Shown here: in pieces, positions 6,442 through 9,017 of the stretch | How the letters are laid out: the number at the start of each line of letters is the position of its first letter | How positions within the stretch are numbered: position 1 is the stretch's first letter | NCBI GenBank assembly: GCA_014729055.1 | Contig: WJKO01000096.1 | Span: 1-9,017 of the forward strand | Length of the DNA: 9,017 nt | Direction: 5' to 3' | Source: Promethearchaeota archaeon | GTDB taxonomy: Archaea > Asgardarchaeota > Lokiarchaeia > Sigyniarchaeales > Promethearchaeaceae | Notes under the pieces: generated by a model | What the model was told of the DNA's origin: nothing | The model's database searches: none | The model's input: only the letters and a program-made list of their open reading frames with translations | Position numbers and translations under genes: made by a program

Positions 6442-7832
6442 TAGTGAAATCAAATATGGCTCATAGAGAACATGATCATATCGGAAAAAAATTGATATTC
6501 AATACATTTAACCATAAAGCGACAGAGACAATTCCTTGGGTTCCCTTTGCAGGAGCACATGCTGGAAAATTAAAAGGATATTCAGGAAAAGAAATTCTTT
6601 CTGATGTCGATAAGCTATTTGAATGTCTTCTGGAAGTAAATAAAAAATATTTACCCGATGGGCAACCCATATTGTTTGATCTGCAAATAGAAGCAGAAAT
6701 CTTGGGTTGCGATCTGAAATGGCATGATAAAGGTCCACCTTCGGTAAATTCTCATCCTCTAATGAACAATGATAATATACCAGACTATATACCAACAAAG
6801 AAGGATGGCAGAATCCCATTTACTCTTCAGATTATGAAAAAAATGGTAGAATCTGTCGGCAACAGAACCGCGTTATTTGGATTAACTTGCGGACCTTTAA
6901 CACTAGCGGCTCATCTTAGAGGGACGAAATTCTTCATAGATTTATTGAGAAATGTGGATTATGCTAAAAGGCTCTTAGATTATACTAAGAATGTAAATAT
7001 TCAGATGGTTAAGTATTATGCAGAGGCGGGAATGGATATTATCGCTTCAGTTGATCCCGTGGTTTCTCAGATATCACCTAAGATTTTTGAAAAATATCTG
7101 GTTGGAATATTTACTGAAATCTTTAAAGAAATCAAGAGACATGATAAATTTTCATCATTTTTTGTTTGTGGTGATGCCAGTAATAATCTTGAACTTATGT
7201 GTAAAACGGAGCCAGAATCCATATTTGTTGACGAAAATATTGATATGGAGTACGCTCATAGTATCCTAAGTAATTATAATGTTATACTTGGGGGGAATAT
7301 TCCCCTTACAACGATTCTATTATACGGAACTCAACAAGATAATATGAAATATGTAGTTGATTTAATCGATAATATTGGGAAAGAGGACTTAATAATAGCT
7401 CCGGGCTGTGATATGCCTTATGATATCCCGATTGACAATGTGGTGGGCGCAGTGCAAGCTATTCGGGAGCCTGAATTAGTCAAGAAAGCATTAAAGCAAT
7501 ATGAGAAAGAGGATTTAACTATTGATGTCAAATTACCAGATTACAATAATCTTGATAAACCATTAGTAGAAGTCTATACGTTAGATTCTGATATATGTCC
7601 AGCGTGTGGATATATGAAAGAGGCGGGGCAAATGGCGAAGAACAGTTTGAAGGATTCAATAGATTTTAGAGAATATAAAATAACAACCCCAGAGAATATT
7701 GCTAAAATGAAATCACTCAATTTAAAACATATTCCATGTCTTTTAATTAATGGGAGGGTTGTATATTCTTCTATTATCCCTGACAATGATGAATTAGTAA
7801 AAATACTAAAAAAGAAAATTGAAGAAGATTAA
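6438..7832 (+). CDS. MtbA/MtaA-type (uroporphyrinogen decarboxylase family) methyltransferase fused to thioredoxin-like domain
   Basis: Residues about 15-350 (numbered from GTG at 6438) match the URO-D/MtbA barrel, whose methyltransferase members move a methyl group between a corrinoid protein and a thiol using zinc bound by an H-x-C...C motif. Seen: GKKLIFNTFNHKATETIPWVPF at the N-terminus, GLTCGPLTLAAHLRG at 148-162, VCGDASNNLELM at 243-254, VDENID at 264-269, and IIAPGCDMPYDIP at 319-331. Cys244 and Cys324 are kept, but the position of the usual His is Phe242. Residues about 374-464 form a thioredoxin/glutaredoxin-like domain with CPAC at 387-390 and a cis-Pro-type IPC at 432-434. The start is uncertain: GTG at 6438 overlaps the upstream stop as GTGA, while ATG at 6456 fits the family N-terminus at least as well. 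No corrinoid protein is encoded in the window. The inferred role is methyl transfer or demethylation with a built-in redox or thiol domain; true uroporphyrinogen decarboxylase activity seems unlikely. Confidence 0.82.
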   Translation: MIVKSNMAHREHDHIGKKLIFNTFNHKATETIPWVPFAGAHAGKLKGYSGKEILSDVDKLFECLLEVNKKYLPDGQPILFDLQIEAEILGCDLKWHDKGPPSVNSHPLMNNDNIPDYIPTKKDGRIPFTLQIMKKMVESVGNRTALFGLTCGPLTLAAHLRGTKFFIDLLRNVDYAKRLLDYTKNVNIQMVKYYAEAGMDIIASVDPVVSQISPKIFEKYLVGIFTEIFKEIKRHDKFSSFFVCGDASNNLELMCKTEPESIFVDENIDMEYAHSILSNYNVILGGNIPLTTILLYGTQQDNMKYVVDLIDNIGKEDLIIAPGCDMPYDIPIDNVVGAVQAIREPELVKKALKQYEKEDLTIDVKLPDYNNLDKPLVEVYTLDSDICPACGYMKEAGQMAKNSLKDSIDFREYKITTPENIAKMKSLNLKHIPCLLINGRVVYSSIIPDNDELVKILKKKIEED

Positions 7833-7837
7833 AGCAA

Positions 7838-8752
7838 ATGACTAAGAAAACAAAAATATTACTGATTCATGGTTTCTTAGGATCCGGAAAAACTACTCTC
7901 TTAACCCAAATCATTTCTCTATTACACGATTATCGATGCGGTATCCTGCAAAATGAGTTCGGAAAAATTAATATTGATGGACGATTAATTTCGGGAAAAA
8001 GTTTAGAATTAATTGAAATCAGTAATGGTTCTATATTCTGCAGTTGTCGACATAATGAATTTATAGAGGGTTTACTGAAATTCTCAGATATCAATGTTGA
8101 TTATCTGCTTATTGAAGCTTCTGGGATCTCTGATCCTAGTTCTATGAAGCGGGACTTAAAAATAGTAGAAAGGCAAAATATTAAGTCCTACGAGTATATA
8201 GGTAGTATCTGCGTATTAGACGCTCTAAATGTTTTGGATCTAATACAAGTCACACCTATAATTGGAAGGCAAATTAGATTTGCAGAATTAATACTAGTAA
8301 ATAAAATTGATTTAATTGATAATTCTATATATTTGCAAATCAAAGACGAAATTAGGAAAATAAATAATGATGCATTTATAATTCCAACGGAATACGCGGT
8401 TATTCAAAAAGGTCAATTAAACAAGATATTCGACATAAAAACGCCAGAAATAATTGAAGATAGTATTAATGATAGCATTGAGAGACCATTAAAAATGTTA
8501 TTAGAAAAAGAAGAAAAAGTCGATAAAACATTATTCAACAGCGTATTCAACGATATAAAGGAATATATATGGCGATTGAAGGGTTTTATTAAACTTAAGA
8601 ATGGAAATTTTTATATTGATGGTGTTAAAGGTGGATATCAGTTAACTAAAACAAATATAGACGCCCCGAAGACGCAAATCGTAGTTATATTTCCCGCAGA
8701 TATTGATTATAGTATTATTGAGAATATTAAATCTGTTTGGAAGTCTATATAG
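7838..8752 (+). CDS. CobW/HypB/UreG-family P-loop GTPase (COG0523-like)
   Basis: This 304-residue G3E-family GTPase belongs to a group known for metal insertion or metallochaperone roles. Motifs seen: Walker A GFLGSGKTT at 12-20; NEFGKINID at 39-47; Walker B/switch region LLIEASGISDP at 90-100; the guanine-specificity motif NKID at 155-158; and a shortened C-terminal CobW domain with WRLKGFIKL at 245-253. In place of the family CxCC metal motif it has GSIFCSC, leaving Cys68 and Cys70, an altered thiol pair. The gene starts 5 nt after the methyltransferase-like gene, so they very likely share a transcript and a task, such as cobalt/zinc or corrinoid loading and activation (inference). A weak GAAG-type ribosome binding site precedes the ATG. 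It is the last gene of the operon and ends before T-tracts. Nothing suggests that it belongs to cobalamin synthesis proper. Confidence 0.9.
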   Translation: MTKKTKILLIHGFLGSGKTTLLTQIISLLHDYRCGILQNEFGKINIDGRLISGKSLELIEISNGSIFCSCRHNEFIEGLLKFSDINVDYLLIEASGISDPSSMKRDLKIVERQNIKSYEYIGSICVLDALNVLDLIQVTPIIGRQIRFAELILVNKIDLIDNSIYLQIKDEIRKINNDAFIIPTEYAVIQKGQLNKIFDIKTPEIIEDSINDSIERPLKMLLEKEEKVDKTLFNSVFNDIKEYIWRLKGFIKLKNGNFYIDGVKGGYQLTKTNIDAPKTQIVVIFPADIDYSIIENIKSVWKSI

Positions 8753-8764
8753 AAAGATAGAGAC

Positions 8765-8800
8765 TTTTTTAACTTAGCTTCTAACTTTTTTTGGTTTTTT
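8765..8800 (+). terminator. T-tract terminator after the flippase-methyltransferase-CobW operon
   Basis: Three plus-strand T-tracts follow the CobW stop: T6 at 8765-8770, T7 at 8786-8792 and T6 at 8795-8800. Archaeal RNA polymerase commonly terminates at such U-runs without a hairpin, and no stable stem is visible. The second and third tracts lie inside the end of the convergent minus-strand gene, where they encode Lys codons, so they may have a coding origin. Confidence 0.5.
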
Positions 8801-9017
8801 CAAATTTCTTGCCTAATGCACCGAGTTTGCTTAAGGGGGACTTCTCATCCAAACTTTTCTTAGCTTGCACAAGCCCTTGTAATTCTCTTAATATCTCGAG
8901 TCTTGGATCCGCCGTACTTCTTGGTTCTGCAGAAGCTGCTGCAGTTGCACGACTAGGTGGTGGATGCAAGCCTAAACTCTGCTTGGTATAAATTACAGAA
9001 GGTTTTTTACTTGCTGA
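8781..9017 (-). CDS. C-terminal end of an unidentified protein entering from the right edge
   Basis: The minus-strand frame is open from the right edge to a TAG at 8783-8781, giving about 78 residues with no start needed inside the window. The visible tail begins with SASKKPSVIYTKQSLG, is rich in Pro/Ala/Ser/Arg in the middle, and then carries a predicted helix (LEILRELQGLVQAKKSLDEK) and a basic end (GKKFEKTKKS). It looks like a disordered linker plus a short helix at the end of a larger protein. Its G+C is higher than that of the neighbours. I do not recognise the family. It is convergent with the CobW gene, 28 nt stop to stop. The opposite frame is also open over much of this stretch, so coding status is likely but not certain. 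Confidence 0.55.
   Translation of the reverse strand, partial: SASKKPSVIYTKQSLGLHPPPSRATAAASAEPRSTADPRLEILRELQGLVQAKKSLDEKSPLSKLGALGKKFEKTKKS

Noticed and set aside
6508..6819. Minus-strand frames within the methyltransferase-like gene
   Set aside because: They lie opposite a well-supported conserved protein and show no motif.
8791..8991. Plus-strand frame opposite the right-edge gene
   Set aside because: It overlaps the minus-strand frame, which continues open to the edge and has a plausible Lys-rich, helix-containing C-terminus; the plus-strand translation shows no recognisable motif.

Overview
This AT-rich window (roughly one third G+C by eye) reads as archaeal. Two start codons sit about 25 nt downstream of TATA-like boxes with no Shine-Dalgarno sequence, which is the geometry of leaderless archaeal transcripts. 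The gene content also fits: a PIN/helical-repeat protein with a very basic N-terminal tail, a MoaD-like beta-grasp protein ending in Gly-Gly, an MtbA-type methyltransferase and a CobW GTPase. An Asgard (Lokiarchaeia-like) genome is my best guess, but this rests on overall impression and not on a marker gene.

Left block, minus strand (1-1639): a GH30-family glycoside hydrolase without a signal peptide is followed, with a 4-nt ATGA overlap, by the start of mobB (molybdenum-cofactor nucleotide attachment). mobB runs off the left edge and has a strong GGAGGT ribosome binding site. Divergent from this pair, across 88 bp, is a 107-residue MoaD/ThiS-type protein (1728-2051) ending in LAGG. Molybdopterin-type functions therefore flank the hydrolase on both sides.

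Centre (2162-4243): a stand-alone 693-residue protein with a basic tail, a PIN-type nuclease domain with its acidic residues in place, a long helical-repeat region and a beta-rich C-terminal domain. It appears to have its own promoter.

Right block, plus strand (4390-8752): a tightly packed three-gene operon encodes a large MOP-superfamily (polysaccharide-flippase-like) membrane protein, an uroporphyrinogen-decarboxylase/MtbA-family protein fused to a C-terminal thioredoxin/glutaredoxin-like domain, and a CobW-family P-loop GTPase. The second gene overlaps or nearly abuts the first, and the third starts 5 nt after the second. The last two suggest a corrinoid-linked methyl-transfer or metal/cofactor-handling module. 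Both carry altered metal-site motifs: Phe replaces the usual zinc-ligand His in the methyltransferase, and the GTPase has C-S-C instead of CxCC. The operon ends in a set of T-tracts, beyond which the C-terminal end of an unidentified gene enters from the right on the minus strand. I saw no tRNA, rRNA, CRISPR array, insertion sequence or long repeat. All gaps between genes are shorter than 150 bp.
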